The notes below the pieces were generated by a model, which was not told the origin of the DNA, did not search any database, and saw nothing but the letters and a program-made list of their open reading frames with translations. Below, piece after piece: positions 1 through 8,583 of a stretch of 64,000 nt of DNA. A program made the translations under genes and the position numbers. Within the stretch, counting starts at the first letter, position 1. The number at the start of each line of letters is the position of its first letter. The DNA is from Synechococcus sp. Nb3U1 (GTDB lineage: Bacteria > Cyanobacteriota > Cyanobacteriia > Thermostichales > Thermostichaceae), in assembly GCF_021533835.1 (NCBI RefSeq), contig NZ_JAKFYQ010000001.1, positions 2,151,989 to 2,215,988 of the forward strand, read 5' to 3'.

Positions 1-53
1 GGCAGCTACAGCAGTTCGCTCAGAGTCAAGAACAACCCAAGCCATCAAGATAA
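1..53 (+). CDS. 3' end of an upstream gene (partial)
   Basis: One forward frame is open from the left edge to a TAA at 51-53 and ends in a glutamine-rich, polar tail (QLQQFAQSQEQPKPSR). Such a tail is plausible for the C-terminus of a cyanobacterial protein, but 16 residues are too few to name a family. Another forward frame also stays open to about base 58, so the choice rests only on composition. Confidence 0.35.
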   Translation, partial: QLQQFAQSQEQPKPSR

Positions 54-100
54 TTTAGGAAAATTTAGAGATCCATTAGAATCCAAGTGAACCGCTGACT

Positions 101-205
101 ACAGCCTTTTCCAGCGTTATCTGATACAGCAGATTCAGGTCAATCCCTTGCTCTATAAGGCTTCTTGTCTAGCTCAAGAGCCTGAGTGAAGTCGGAAAAG
201 GCTGT
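101..205 (-). mobile_element. 105-bp MITE-like element, copy A
   Basis: Non-coding element of exactly 105 bp with 12-bp terminal inverted repeats ACAGCCTTTTCC / GGAAAAGGCTGT, preceded by T and followed by A. It can therefore be read as a 103-bp element between TA dinucleotides. It is in inverse orientation to the copies at 27705, 30325, 31592 and 60079. It lies upstream of the coiled-coil gene starting at 300. No reading frame is conserved among copies. The TA flanks fit IS630/Tc1-mariner-type mobilisation; that assignment is inference. Confidence 0.8.
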
Positions 206-299
206 AACTTGTTGACCACAGCAGTTACATTCCGTCTCTCTGAGGGTTTTCCACTATGATGGCTGTAACGAAATTTTCTCCCTGTATCGGAGAGTCCCG

Positions 300-2168
300 A
301 TGAATCGGTCGACCAGCCCCGCCCCAGTCGCGATTGACCGGGAAAAATTCGAGATCCGCTTAGGAGAGGCTCTCAACAAAGCTGGACTGCTCACTCCGGC
401 CCAACTGGCACAGGCCATGTGGGAAAAAGCGGACAACCCCTTGATGTTGGGGGAGCTGTGTATGGAGCACAGCTGGGTTGCCCCCGAAGATCTTTACCCC
501 CTCATCCCAGTCGAATTGGTGCGCATCGGCGAGGTTCTCATGTTGCACGGCTATCTAAAGCTGGAGCAAATTCATGAGGCTCTGACCTACCAAAAACAAC
601 AACCCCAACGGAAACTTGGGGAGATCTTGGTGGAACACGGCTGGGTGCAATCCCACTGGTTGGACTGGGCACTCGACAAACAGCAACAACTGCGTCGCCA
701 GGCGGGAGCGGGCAACAGTTGGGAAGTGATGCTGGAGCATTGGTCTACCATTCCCGATCAAGCCCCCCTGTATAGCTCTCCTTTACAGGCTGCCCGTGGA
801 GCCTATAAAGCCACCCTGCAGTACAAAGCCCAGCTGGCGAGCTACAAAGAGCAAGTTGCCACCCTCGAGACACAACTGGAGCAACAGCGAGAACAACAAC
901 GGGCCATGGCCGGCCAATCGGTGCAGCAAATCGCCGACTATCAGGCCCGCCAGCATGAGCAGCAACAGCGCATTGCCGAATTGGAAGCTCAGCTAGCCGC
1001 CCAAATCGCACAGGCAGCTCAGCAACAAGCTGCTGATCAACAACGCATTCAGGAGCTAGCAGACCAACTCCAAGCTCAGCAAACCCAGGGATCCGCCCAA
1101 GCCCAGGCCCTGACTGAGCAACTGCAAACCGCCCGAACAGAACTGGAAACCCTGCGCCACCGCTGCCACGAACTGACGGAGCGGCAATCGCAGGCCAAAC
1201 ACAAGTTCCAAGAGCTGGGATCCCAACTGCAGCACCAGCAACAAGTGCAACAAGCCCAGGCCCAACAGGCCCAAGCCCAGCTCCAGGAGCAACTTCAGCA
1301 GGCCCAAGCCCAAGTAGCTGCCCTCAACCACACCCTTCAGGAACACCAACACCAGCTGCAACTGGCCCAATCCACCAAAAATCGTTTGGTTTCCGACCTG
1401 GCTCAGGCCCGAAAAGAAACTGCTGAGGCAACTCACCACCTACAGGTGCAGTATCAAGAGGCCCAAACGCAACTGCAAAAAGCCCAAGCCCAAGTGCGCC
1501 AACTGCAAGCCCAGCTGCAAAAAGTCCAGGAGGAAAACCGTACCCTGACCACTGCTCTAGCCCAAGCGAAGCAGATCCCATCGCCGCCAGCATCCACTGC
1601 CCCTACCCCAATTGCCCTAGCCCAGATAGAACCTGAGACCGAGGAAATCGAAGAACTGACCATTGCCGAGTTAGCCGCCGGGATGAGCACCCCCGTAGCC
1701 GAACCTACAGATCTGCCCCCGCAGGTGTATCTAGGCGAAGAGGATCTGGAAGCGTTGCAGCGGGCCACCCCCTGGGTACAGCGGGTTTTGACGCAACTGC
1801 GTGCTGCTGCTCTCATCGATAACCCTGGCATCGAAACGGTGATCCATGCCTGGGAAAGGGAAGGGGGCACCTTCACGGACGTGCTGGCTCACCACAGCCA
1901 CCTCAAACCTGAGACCGTCAAGTTTTTCAGCGAAGGGGGATACTCAGTCGCTTTGTCGGGAGGACGTCATGTGGCCGACTATCTCATGGCTTCTGGATTG
2001 GTCAGCACCGCCCAAATCCAACAGGCCCAAGAACACCTGCCCCCAGGCGGATCCCTGTGTCACGCTCTCGCCCAAGCCGGAATCCTGCATCGCGCCACTG
2101 CCCTCTATTTTGAGCGCAACTTCGGGGGACAAAAGCCCCGCCGCTCGCTGCGAGAGGAACTGAGCTAG
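300..2168 (+). CDS. Coiled-coil protein with MshEN-like N-terminal repeats
   Basis: A 622-residue protein of unknown function. Residues about 20-130 carry four repeats of the pattern (R/K)-(L/I)-G-x-x-L-x-x-x-G followed by Q-L-x-x-A-L (RLGEALNKAG, RIGEVLMLHG, KLGEILVEHG and a weaker one). This resembles the MshEN/T2SSE_N domain, some members of which bind cyclic di-GMP. Residues about 165-430 form a long Gln/Ala-rich coiled coil, followed by a Pro/Glu linker and a C-terminal helical domain (about 475-622) with one more similar repeat. No signal peptide or membrane segment is seen. The ATG at 300 follows GGAGAG about 10 bases upstream. The domain match is by eye; function is not known. A scaffold or pilus-regulation role is only a guess. 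Confidence 0.85.
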   Translation: MNRSTSPAPVAIDREKFEIRLGEALNKAGLLTPAQLAQAMWEKADNPLMLGELCMEHSWVAPEDLYPLIPVELVRIGEVLMLHGYLKLEQIHEALTYQKQQPQRKLGEILVEHGWVQSHWLDWALDKQQQLRRQAGAGNSWEVMLEHWSTIPDQAPLYSSPLQAARGAYKATLQYKAQLASYKEQVATLETQLEQQREQQRAMAGQSVQQIADYQARQHEQQQRIAELEAQLAAQIAQAAQQQAADQQRIQELADQLQAQQTQGSAQAQALTEQLQTARTELETLRHRCHELTERQSQAKHKFQELGSQLQHQQQVQQAQAQQAQAQLQEQLQQAQAQVAALNHTLQEHQHQLQLAQSTKNRLVSDLAQARKETAEATHHLQVQYQEAQTQLQKAQAQVRQLQAQLQKVQEENRTLTTALAQAKQIPSPPASTAPTPIALAQIEPETEEIEELTIAELAAGMSTPVAEPTDLPPQVYLGEEDLEALQRATPWVQRVLTQLRAAALIDNPGIETVIHAWEREGGTFTDVLAHHSHLKPETVKFFSEGGYSVALSGGRHVADYLMASGLVSTAQIQQAQEHLPPGGSLCHALAQAGILHRATALYFERNFGGQKPRRSLREELS

Positions 2169-2288
2169 AAGATCCCCAGCCAGTTGGGGAAAGGCAGGCC
2201 GATGAATTATGATGCAAACATAAAGGGTGATCCCTATCCCTTAGATTTAGGAAGCTGCTCATCAAGTTTTGTCTCGATTCCTTCTGCT

Positions 2289-2594
2289 ATGACTACGGAA
2301 GCCCCAACCCTGCCCGCACAGCAGTCGTCTCCGTCGAGAACACAGGTTCGCCAACCCTACCCTCAGTTCAAGGTGATCGTCCTGGATGACGACTTCAATA
2401 CCTTCCAGCACGTCACCGAATGTTTGTTGAAATATATCCCTGGCATGACCCTGCCCCTGGCGCGGCAGCTGACGGTACAGGTGGATGCCGAAGGGCAGGC
2501 GATCGTTTGGGTCGGCCCCCAAGAACAGGCGGAGCTCTACCATCAGCAACTGCTTCAGGAGGGCTTGACCATGGCTCCCCTCGAGGCGGCTTGA
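2289..2594 (+). CDS. clpS: ATP-dependent Clp protease adaptor ClpS
   Basis: A 101-residue cytoplasmic adaptor that binds the N-domain of ClpA/ClpC-type unfoldases and delivers N-degron substrates. The ClpS core is clear: FKVIVLDDDFNTFQHV, followed by the helical region around LARQLTVQVDAEGQAIVW. It contains the D-D-x-x-N-T segment that lines the N-degron pocket. The frame is open 35 codons further upstream, but that stretch is not ClpS-like. ATG 2289 gives the usual length with a short disordered N-tail for the unfoldase. Its last 40 bases overlap, tail to tail, the CobT-like gene on the other strand. Confidence 0.93.
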   Translation: MTTEAPTLPAQQSSPSRTQVRQPYPQFKVIVLDDDFNTFQHVTECLLKYIPGMTLPLARQLTVQVDAEGQAIVWVGPQEQAELYHQQLLQEGLTMAPLEAA

Positions 2595-3664
2595 AGGGTT
2601 TCGTAGCTGCGTTCGATTGCCGCCAACAACTCCCCTTGACCCCAGGCGGCGTGAAGGCTGCTGGCAATGGCCAATCCGCCTGCACCAACGCCTTCTTTCA
2701 CGTAACCCCGTTCATAGGCTTGTAAAGGGGCATAGCGGCTGCTGGCAAAGCTCAGCTGGGTGGCCAAAAGAGGCACCGAACCCAGCAGTTGTGCCAAGGC
2801 CACCGTATTGCCCGAGGGATCCTCCGCGACCCAACGGGTTGTTCCCACTGCTACATTCTCTGGGGGCCAAGGGATCCCCTGCTCCACCCCCAAGCGCATC
2901 ATCAGAGCCACCACCGCCAGCATTTGGGTACCCCCCGCCAAGAGCACCCTACCCCGCTGGGCCGCCCCCATCGCCAGCCCCGCCACAAACGGCTGCATCG
3001 GATCTCCCACTGCGGCCACCACCTCCAGAGCAGAAGCTCCTGAGGGCAGATTTGCCAACCCCTGCCGCACCAAAGCTAACTTTTGCGCGTGGTTACAGAC
3101 CGGGTGGCTGCTGTTCACCATACCCTCCGCCCCCCAGCCCAACCCCAGCAACAGCGCCAGAGCCGTAGTGGTGCCCCCCGCCACACATTCCCCAATCACC
3201 CAGTAGCCTGATGCCAAGTGGGATCCCCGGTCATATCCCTCCTGCCACAGGGATCCCACCCGCTCTACAGACAAAGCCTGTCCTGTACTTAAGCAGCGGG
3301 CTATTCCCCCGGAGACCACAGTTTCTGCCCCTGGCAAGGGATCCGGCAGGCCACAATTGAACACCCGGTAGGGGATCCCCAACTCTGTCAGAATGGCACG
3401 GCTGATCACCACCGGAGAGGGGTAACCATCCGGGGAAGTGGGCAACCGATGAGAATACCCCTCTAGCAGCAGTTCCCCATCCGCAAGGGCGGTATAGCGA
3501 CGCAAGGAAGGGGTGGCTCCGGCAGCAGAGATACCTGGGATCAGAGCGGTTTCCGTAAACCCCAGACAGGCCAGAAACAGAGGTTGGGATCCCTGCACCC
3601 GTTCACACCACTGCCGGGCTAAAGACAGCTGAGTGTAAGCCTTAACACAAGGAAACGGGAACAT
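2555..3664 (-). CDS. CobT-like nicotinate-nucleotide phosphoribosyltransferase (UPF0284-type)
   Basis: A 369-residue protein of the UPF0284/TIGR00303 group, distant relatives of CobT, which makes alpha-ribazole phosphate from nicotinate mononucleotide and a lower-ligand base for cobamide assembly. The glycine-rich motif GECVAGGTTTALALLLGLG (about residue 155-175) and the later VLLAGGTQMLAVVALMMRLG segment are typical. Cyanobacteria commonly carry this form, and the actual base substrate is not settled. ATG 3664 is preferred over a TTG 27 bases upstream. It converges on clpS with a 40-base overlap of coding ends. Confidence 0.8.
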   Translation of the reverse strand: MFPFPCVKAYTQLSLARQWCERVQGSQPLFLACLGFTETALIPGISAAGATPSLRRYTALADGELLLEGYSHRLPTSPDGYPSPVVISRAILTELGIPYRVFNCGLPDPLPGAETVVSGGIARCLSTGQALSVERVGSLWQEGYDRGSHLASGYWVIGECVAGGTTTALALLLGLGWGAEGMVNSSHPVCNHAQKLALVRQGLANLPSGASALEVVAAVGDPMQPFVAGLAMGAAQRGRVLLAGGTQMLAVVALMMRLGVEQGIPWPPENVAVGTTRWVAEDPSGNTVALAQLLGSVPLLATQLSFASSRYAPLQAYERGYVKEGVGAGGLAIASSLHAAWGQGELLAAIERSYETLQAASRGAMVKPS

Positions 3665-3795
3665 GGCAAACACCGCGCCAGACAAGCCCAAAATCTACCC
3701 TGCCCCAGAGCGGGATCCCGTACTCGCAGGAAGGCAGCTTGGATCGGATAGGATGAGAACACCACATACAGTTTATCCAGGGCAGACGGAAGACC

Positions 3796-4119
3796 ATGAG
3801 CTTCTTCGACTCTGAGATCGTGCAAGAGGAAGCCAAGAAGCTATTTCAGGATTTCCAAAACCTGATGCAGCTTGGCGGACAATACGGCCAATTCGATCGG
3901 GAAGGCAAAAAAATCTTCATCGAACAGATGGAGGAACTGCTGGAGCGCCAACGCATTTTCATGAAGCGACTGGAACTCTCCGATGACTTTATGGCCCAAA
4001 TGACCATCAAACAATTGCAAACCCAACTAGGGGGCTTTGGGGTCTCCCCCAGCCAAATGTTTGACCACATGAATCGGACGCTAGAGCGCATGAAGGCTGA
4101 GGCGGAATCTGAGCGCTGA
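3796..4119 (+). CDS. DUF1825 family protein
   Basis: A 107-residue, charged, almost entirely helical cytoplasmic protein. It has the typical DUF1825 start MSFFDSEIVQEEAKKLFQDF and the middle block EQMEELLERQRIFMKRLELS. The family is conserved across cyanobacteria and has no established function. The ATG at 3796 follows a purine stretch (ACGGAAGA). It runs toward zur with a 25-base gap and may be co-transcribed with it, though nothing in the sequence links their roles. Confidence 0.88.
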   Translation: MSFFDSEIVQEEAKKLFQDFQNLMQLGGQYGQFDREGKKIFIEQMEELLERQRIFMKRLELSDDFMAQMTIKQLQTQLGGFGVSPSQMFDHMNRTLERMKAEAESER

Positions 4120-4144
4120 CCCGAAGGATTTAGAAGGGTTGATC

Positions 4145-4594
4145 ATGTCCTCCTCTCGCCAAACCCGTAACCAGAAATTGATCCTGGAGGTGCTTCAGCA
4201 TCAGTCCCAGCCGCTTTCGGCTCAGGAAATTTTCCTGGAGTTACGTAATGCCAACCACACCGTTGGGTTAGCTACGGTTTATCGGGTTCTGGATGCGCTA
4301 CGCAATGAGGGCAAACTGCAATCGGTCAACCTTGGGGATCCACAGACCTACTATCAGGTCTTGCCCAGCAACGGCCATAATCGCCATCATTTGATTTGCA
4401 CCCAATGTCGCCAGGTGATACCCCTACCCGGCTGTCCAGTGGGCGATTTGGAGTCCCAACTTTCTGGACAGTATCAATTTGTGATCGAGTACCATGTGCT
4501 TGACTTCTACGGCACCTGTGCTCAATGCCGTGGCGAAGGTGGGCCTGAGTCTGGCTCACAGGGATCCGCACTTCTACAGGCCAAGCCAAAATGA
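4145..4594 (+). CDS. zur: Fur-family zinc-responsive repressor (Zur/FurB)
   Basis: A 149-residue Fur-family regulator. The N-terminal winged helix (about 1-80) includes GLATVYRVLDALRNEGK, the recognition region. The C-terminal dimerisation domain carries the metal-binding HHLICTQC segment and a second CAQC pair (about 118-121), together the structural zinc site. Family knowledge: Zur represses zinc-uptake genes when zinc-loaded. The overall pattern fits cyanobacterial Zur better than FurA or PerR from memory, but the subfamily is inference. ATG 4145 is preferred to a TTG six bases earlier. Its TGA overlaps the ATG of the AbrB membrane protein (ATGATGA), implying translational coupling. Confidence 0.85.
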   Translation: MSSSRQTRNQKLILEVLQHQSQPLSAQEIFLELRNANHTVGLATVYRVLDALRNEGKLQSVNLGDPQTYYQVLPSNGHNRHHLICTQCRQVIPLPGCPVGDLESQLSGQYQFVIEYHVLDFYGTCAQCRGEGGPESGSQGSALLQAKPK

Positions 4595-5094
4595 TGAGCT
4601 ATCTCTGGACATTGTTGATCGGGTTGGCCGGTGCCCTGATTGGGGTGAAACTCAAGCTTCCGGCAGGAGCTTTGGTGGGGTCGATGGTGGCGGTAGGTTT
4701 GGTGAATGTCTGGGGGATGATCCCGATTGCCACCCCTCCAGCCGGGATCCGCTTCGCCATGCAGTTGGTCTTGGGTACGATTCTGGGCACCAAGCTCACG
4801 GCCGATACTGTGGTTGCCCTGAAGGATCTGTGGCGACCGGCGCTGCTTTGCACCGTCATTGCCGTCAGCACCGGCGTGCTATCCGGGTATTTGATCTCCC
4901 GTTGGCTGGGCATTGAGCGCCTGACAGCTTTGTTGGGCACAGCACCAGGGGGCATTTCTGATATGAGCTTGATCGCGCTGGATATGGGGGCGCAAACCAG
5001 TACGGTGATGGTCATGCACCTAGCGCGACTGATCAGCGTCATCGTGGTGGTGCCTTGGATGGTGCGGCTGCTGGTGCAACCGGGCACCAGTTAG
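4591..5094 (+). CDS. AbrB-family membrane protein, single-repeat
   Basis: A 167-residue integral membrane protein with five or six hydrophobic segments. It contains the repeat typical of the AbrB-duplication family (TIGR03082-like): KLPAGALVGSMVAVG early and LLGTAPGGISDMSLIALD (about 111-130). Full-length relatives have two such repeats in about 350 residues. This one has a single copy, as many cyanobacterial versions do, so it probably dimerises. No transport substrate is established. It overlaps zur by four bases, so it may respond to zinc or be translated with the regulator. Confidence 0.8.
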   Translation: MMSYLWTLLIGLAGALIGVKLKLPAGALVGSMVAVGLVNVWGMIPIATPPAGIRFAMQLVLGTILGTKLTADTVVALKDLWRPALLCTVIAVSTGVLSGYLISRWLGIERLTALLGTAPGGISDMSLIALDMGAQTSTVMVMHLARLISVIVVVPWMVRLLVQPGTS

Positions 5095-5179
5095 ATAGAA
5101 CCCACAAGAACGACAACAGCAGCCAGCTGGTGGGTTAAACTGAAGAGGCGATACAGAACTTAACAACTGAGCCGCCATC

Positions 5180-5935
5180 TTGGAACGCTTCCCCTCTCCA
5201 CCAGAACATGATGTCGTTGAAGTGGGATCCACCTATGCCTCGGTGGCTGCAGGCTTTCCATCTGAAGGGTATTCCAGCAGCACCGCTGCCAACTGGTGGC
5301 CCTTACACCTGCTCTGGCAAGGGGAGGCGGATCCCTCTGCACCTGAACTGGCAAAGGTAGATCCGGTCTTACGTCTATTGCTCCTGGGAGATGGTTTTAC
5401 CACTCGTAACCTCGCCTGCCTGACGCGGGACAGGATTCAATCCCATTTGATCGACAATGGCTCGGTCGAGCTGGTAGCTGAACTGGGAACCCTACCGGCT
5501 CAAATGCAGAGGCTGGCTCAAGATCTGGCCCAGATGGGATCCCCCCTAATGCGGCGGCGCGTTTGGCTGAGTGGGACTACCTCTCGACATCCCTTGCTCT
5601 ATGCCACCTCCTGGTGGAACCCCGAGCACCTTTTAGAACATTTGCCGGATCCCACAAAGCCCATTGGTCAAAACCTGATCCAAGAACGGCTAGAAACCTT
5701 TCGGGAGTTGTGCAACCTCTACTTTGGTCAGGCAGACCCAATTGCCCATTTGCTGGGTTGTTCTGGCCCCTTCTGGGCTAGGCATTATCTTTTGTTGCAC
5801 AAGGGCAAGCCCTTAACTGTGATCTACGAGGTGTTCTCTCCACGGCTCGGGATTCAGGGCATCCAACGGCGCACCGCTGCGGTTACCGAGGCCGCCACTT
5901 GCGGATCCGATTGGGCGCTGGCGGAGATGCGGTGA
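5180..5935 (+). CDS. ycf21: Chorismate lyase-like protein (Ycf21)
   Basis: A 251-residue protein of the chorismate lyase fold (DUF98/Ycf21). This family would release pyruvate from chorismate to give 4-hydroxybenzoate, an entry to plastoquinone head-group synthesis. The diagnostic middle part is LLLGDGFTTRNLACL (about 69-83), MRRRVWLSG and SWWNPEHL, ending with KPLTVIYEVFSPRLG. The best start is the TTG at 5180; no in-frame ATG lies nearby. The last 82 bases overlap, tail to tail, the J-domain gene, and the final 25 or so residues look unlike the family. A run-on caused by loss of an earlier stop is possible. Confidence 0.8.
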   Translation: MERFPSPPEHDVVEVGSTYASVAAGFPSEGYSSSTAANWWPLHLLWQGEADPSAPELAKVDPVLRLLLLGDGFTTRNLACLTRDRIQSHLIDNGSVELVAELGTLPAQMQRLAQDLAQMGSPLMRRRVWLSGTTSRHPLLYATSWWNPEHLLEHLPDPTKPIGQNLIQERLETFRELCNLYFGQADPIAHLLGCSGPFWARHYLLLHKGKPLTVIYEVFSPRLGIQGIQRRTAAVTEAATCGSDWALAEMR

Positions 5936-6717
5936 TACTCTTCGGGAGTCAGTTGATTGGCGGCAATCACCTTACTGGCGGCAGTTTCAAACTGTTGTTC
6001 GATTTGCTGACGTTCTTCGCTGCCATTGGCCTGTTCGAGGCGATTTTGGGTAGCCTCTAGGAGGGGTTGTACCTGCAAGAGGGTACGGGCAAAGCGATTG
6101 ATCTGCTCGGGGGAAGGTTGAAAGGGAGCCTCCGGCTCAGGGAGGGGAGCTTGGACTAGGCTTGCGGCTTCTACGGGGCTTGAAGGGGAGTCTGAAGGTA
6201 AAGCCCCATCCAATTGAGAGCTGCTGACAATAGTCACCCCAGGCGAGGATGCTGCCAAGGCCACTTCCGGGTTGGCAGAAGATTCTAGGGCATCGGCGAC
6301 AGCCGTTTTGCTGGCCATATCCAAACTTGGGGCCGGCCTTAAGCCGTTCCAAAGAGCCAAACCCGCCAAACAAAGGGCAGCCCCCGCCAACCCAGCACTC
6401 AACAAAGTTGACCAACTGGGGGTAGGAGGAATCGGCTCCGGCACAGGCACCACCGGCGGAGGAGGGGGTAAGGGTTTGGGTTTGAGGCTGAGATCGTAAG
6501 CCTGCCGCTGCTGACTATCGCTTAAGACCCGGTAGGCACGCTGTAACTGCAGAAATTCCCGCTGGGCCAATTGACGCAGATACTCCGGCGTTTCCGCAGG
6601 CAAACTGTCGGGGTGAACTTGGCGGGCCCGGTTGCGGTAGGCAGCTTTGATCTCTTCCAGGCTGGCTTGAGGGGAAAGGCCCAACTGTTGATAGTAGGTG
6701 GGTGGCGGAGTCGGCAT
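5854..6717 (-). CDS. J-domain membrane protein (DnaJ-like)
   Basis: A 287-residue protein with an N-terminal J domain (about 5-75: TYYQQLGLSPQASLEEIKAAY, then the HPD triad in VHPDSLP, ending at LSDSQQRQAYDL). A proline-rich linker follows, then one membrane helix (about 102-122, LLSAGLAGAALCLAGLALW) and a 170-residue Ala/Glu/Gln-rich tail with helical propensity. The HPD motif should stimulate an Hsp70 ATPase at the membrane. No zinc-finger or substrate-binding DnaJ domains are present. ATG 6717 starts just before the J domain; ATG 6744 is an alternative. Its 3' end overlaps ycf21. Confidence 0.82.
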   Translation of the reverse strand: MPTPPPTYYQQLGLSPQASLEEIKAAYRNRARQVHPDSLPAETPEYLRQLAQREFLQLQRAYRVLSDSQQRQAYDLSLKPKPLPPPPPVVPVPEPIPPTPSWSTLLSAGLAGAALCLAGLALWNGLRPAPSLDMASKTAVADALESSANPEVALAASSPGVTIVSSSQLDGALPSDSPSSPVEAASLVQAPLPEPEAPFQPSPEQINRFARTLLQVQPLLEATQNRLEQANGSEERQQIEQQFETAASKVIAANQLTPEEYHRISASAQSDPQVAASVTAAVRRWMP

Positions 6718-6823
6718 GGGAGCTAGGAGTAGCAGAACATTCATTACCAAAGCAGAGAAACGGGATCCCTCCCCGCTTCGACCAGCATATCCTGCTCATT
6801 CCCGGAAGGCTTCCGGGGGGATG

Positions 6824-8395
6824 TCACGACACGTAAACTCCAGCCAAAGGCGCGCTCAGGGCCTCCTCCAACTCCGCCAGACCCAGCCGCCGCTCTAAGA
6901 TATCCATCACCTCACGGCCAAAGTCATTAGGGTTACGATCCCAGGCTTCTAGACAGACCTCTCCAAAAAAGGATCCCATCGGCTCCGGGTTCCAGAGTAA
7001 TTTGCGAGCTGTCCAGGGGGTCATATTCATGGGGTTAAAGTGATCGTCAATCACCCCTATTTTGCGAGCATATTCTTCTAGATGGGTGTGGGGTTGTAGG
7101 CCGATAAAGAAAATGGCTGGCTCCACTTTGTCTCGACCAAAAATAGCTTCCAACTCCCGGTGATACCGTAATGTTTGTCGAATGGTTTTGGGGCGTTCGT
7201 CGATGACATTAAAAGAGTAATTGACCGACACCAGATCATTAAAACCTGCCTGTTTAAGATAGCGGCAACTGTCCAGTACCGTGCGCAGATTATAGCCCAT
7301 ACGCATTTTGCGCACCAGCTCCTGGGATCCACTGGTAATGCCGATCTCAAAGTAGCTCATGCCGGTTTTCACCATCAGCTCCGCCAGCTCTGGGGTGAGG
7401 TTATCGGCGCGAATGTAGGCGGCCCACCGAATATCCGTCATGCCAGCTGCGAGGATCTTTTTCAGTAATTCCACCGCATCTTCAATGTAGCGGCGAGCAG
7501 GAATAAACTGTGCATCTGTAAACCAGAAATTGCGCACCCCTCGCTCATAGAGCTGCAGCATCTCTCGGATCACTTCGTCAGCAGGGTTGATCCGCACCTG
7601 TTTACCTTCGATGACAGTGTAGATACAATAACAACAATTGTGGGGACACCCCCGTTTGGTTTGCACCCCAATGTAAAAATCTCCCCCCTCTAAGTAATAC
7701 TCAATTTCCGGCCAAATCTCCTCGATGTAAGTGTAGTCACAGGCGTTTTTTTGCAGCGGTTGCGGCAGCTCATGCACCATACCCCGGCGCGGTTGTTCCA
7801 GTTTGGCCCGATAGCAGCGCTCAGCCGCCAGGCTTTGTCCTTGGATTACTTTTTCTAGCAGCGTTTCCCCTTCCCCGACCGAGATAATCGTGCCCTTGGG
7901 CAGAGAACGGCCCAACTGTTCATAAAAGACACTCACTGCCCCACCCCCCAACACCACCTCGGCTTGGGGTTTGTAGCGCCTTGCCCGGCGGATCCCTTGC
8001 CAGACCAGGCGGGTATTCCGCCAGATCTCGCCGTAGTAGGCCAGCACCAACTTGAGGCTATTCAGGGATCCCCGTAATTTTTTCAGAGGATTGCGGGCAT
8101 AGAGAAACTCGAAGGAGTGCTGCAATAGATTCCCAGCCCGCCCATTCACCGGGGCATAAACCTGAATATCCCGCCAGGAGAACACCAGTAAATCCGGCTG
8201 AAAGTGGTCGATCTGCTCTAACATGCGGCGACGATAATCTAAGGGCGGGAAAGTGCCCATGTCAAAAATGCGCTGCTCGACAGTGGGAAACAGCTTGTGG
8301 ACGTGATCCGCCAGATAAACCGCTCCAATCGGGAAAATTGGGTTGCAGGGCAGCCGCACGTAGAGAATTTTTTGAATCTTCAGGTTCGAGGCCAT
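6824..8395 (-). CDS. B12-binding radical SAM protein (PSII high-light acclimation type)
   Basis: A 523-residue radical SAM enzyme. The N-terminal half (about 10-190) is a B12-binding-like Rossmann region with LVFSWRDIQVYAP and EVVLGGGAVSVFYEQLG. The radical SAM core has the cluster motif CPHNCCYC (C-x3-C-x2-C, about 247-254) and GITSGSQELVRKMRMGYN. The near-complete pattern matches, from memory, the cyanobacterial family annotated as photosystem II high-light acclimation radical SAM protein. The reaction is not known to me. Its length is normal for that family. ATG 8395 is clean. It is divergent from the kinase gene at 8584. Confidence 0.82.
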   Translation of the reverse strand: MASNLKIQKILYVRLPCNPIFPIGAVYLADHVHKLFPTVEQRIFDMGTFPPLDYRRRMLEQIDHFQPDLLVFSWRDIQVYAPVNGRAGNLLQHSFEFLYARNPLKKLRGSLNSLKLVLAYYGEIWRNTRLVWQGIRRARRYKPQAEVVLGGGAVSVFYEQLGRSLPKGTIISVGEGETLLEKVIQGQSLAAERCYRAKLEQPRRGMVHELPQPLQKNACDYTYIEEIWPEIEYYLEGGDFYIGVQTKRGCPHNCCYCIYTVIEGKQVRINPADEVIREMLQLYERGVRNFWFTDAQFIPARRYIEDAVELLKKILAAGMTDIRWAAYIRADNLTPELAELMVKTGMSYFEIGITSGSQELVRKMRMGYNLRTVLDSCRYLKQAGFNDLVSVNYSFNVIDERPKTIRQTLRYHRELEAIFGRDKVEPAIFFIGLQPHTHLEEYARKIGVIDDHFNPMNMTPWTARKLLWNPEPMGSFFGEVCLEAWDRNPNDFGREVMDILERRLGLAELEEALSAPLAGVYVS

Positions 8396-8583
8396 ACAAC
8401 CTGAGAAGCTCGTTTACATACCTTCACCTTACTGCCATTTCTGTCTTCATGTTGGGTTTCATGTCGGGCCCAAGTCAAATCTAGTTCCTATCAGATAGAT
8501 TGTTGAAGTTGATCCTTTCGGCCAGCGAACACAACCCACACTTGTCAAGTTCCCACTCTTTCTCCCTGCCACAACCCCAACGG

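Noticed and set aside
745..1593. Several open frames on the minus strand opposite the coiled-coil gene
   Set aside because: They mirror the Gln/Ala-rich codons of the plus-strand gene (CAA/CAG and GCC complement to Leu and Gly runs) and lack plausible domain content.
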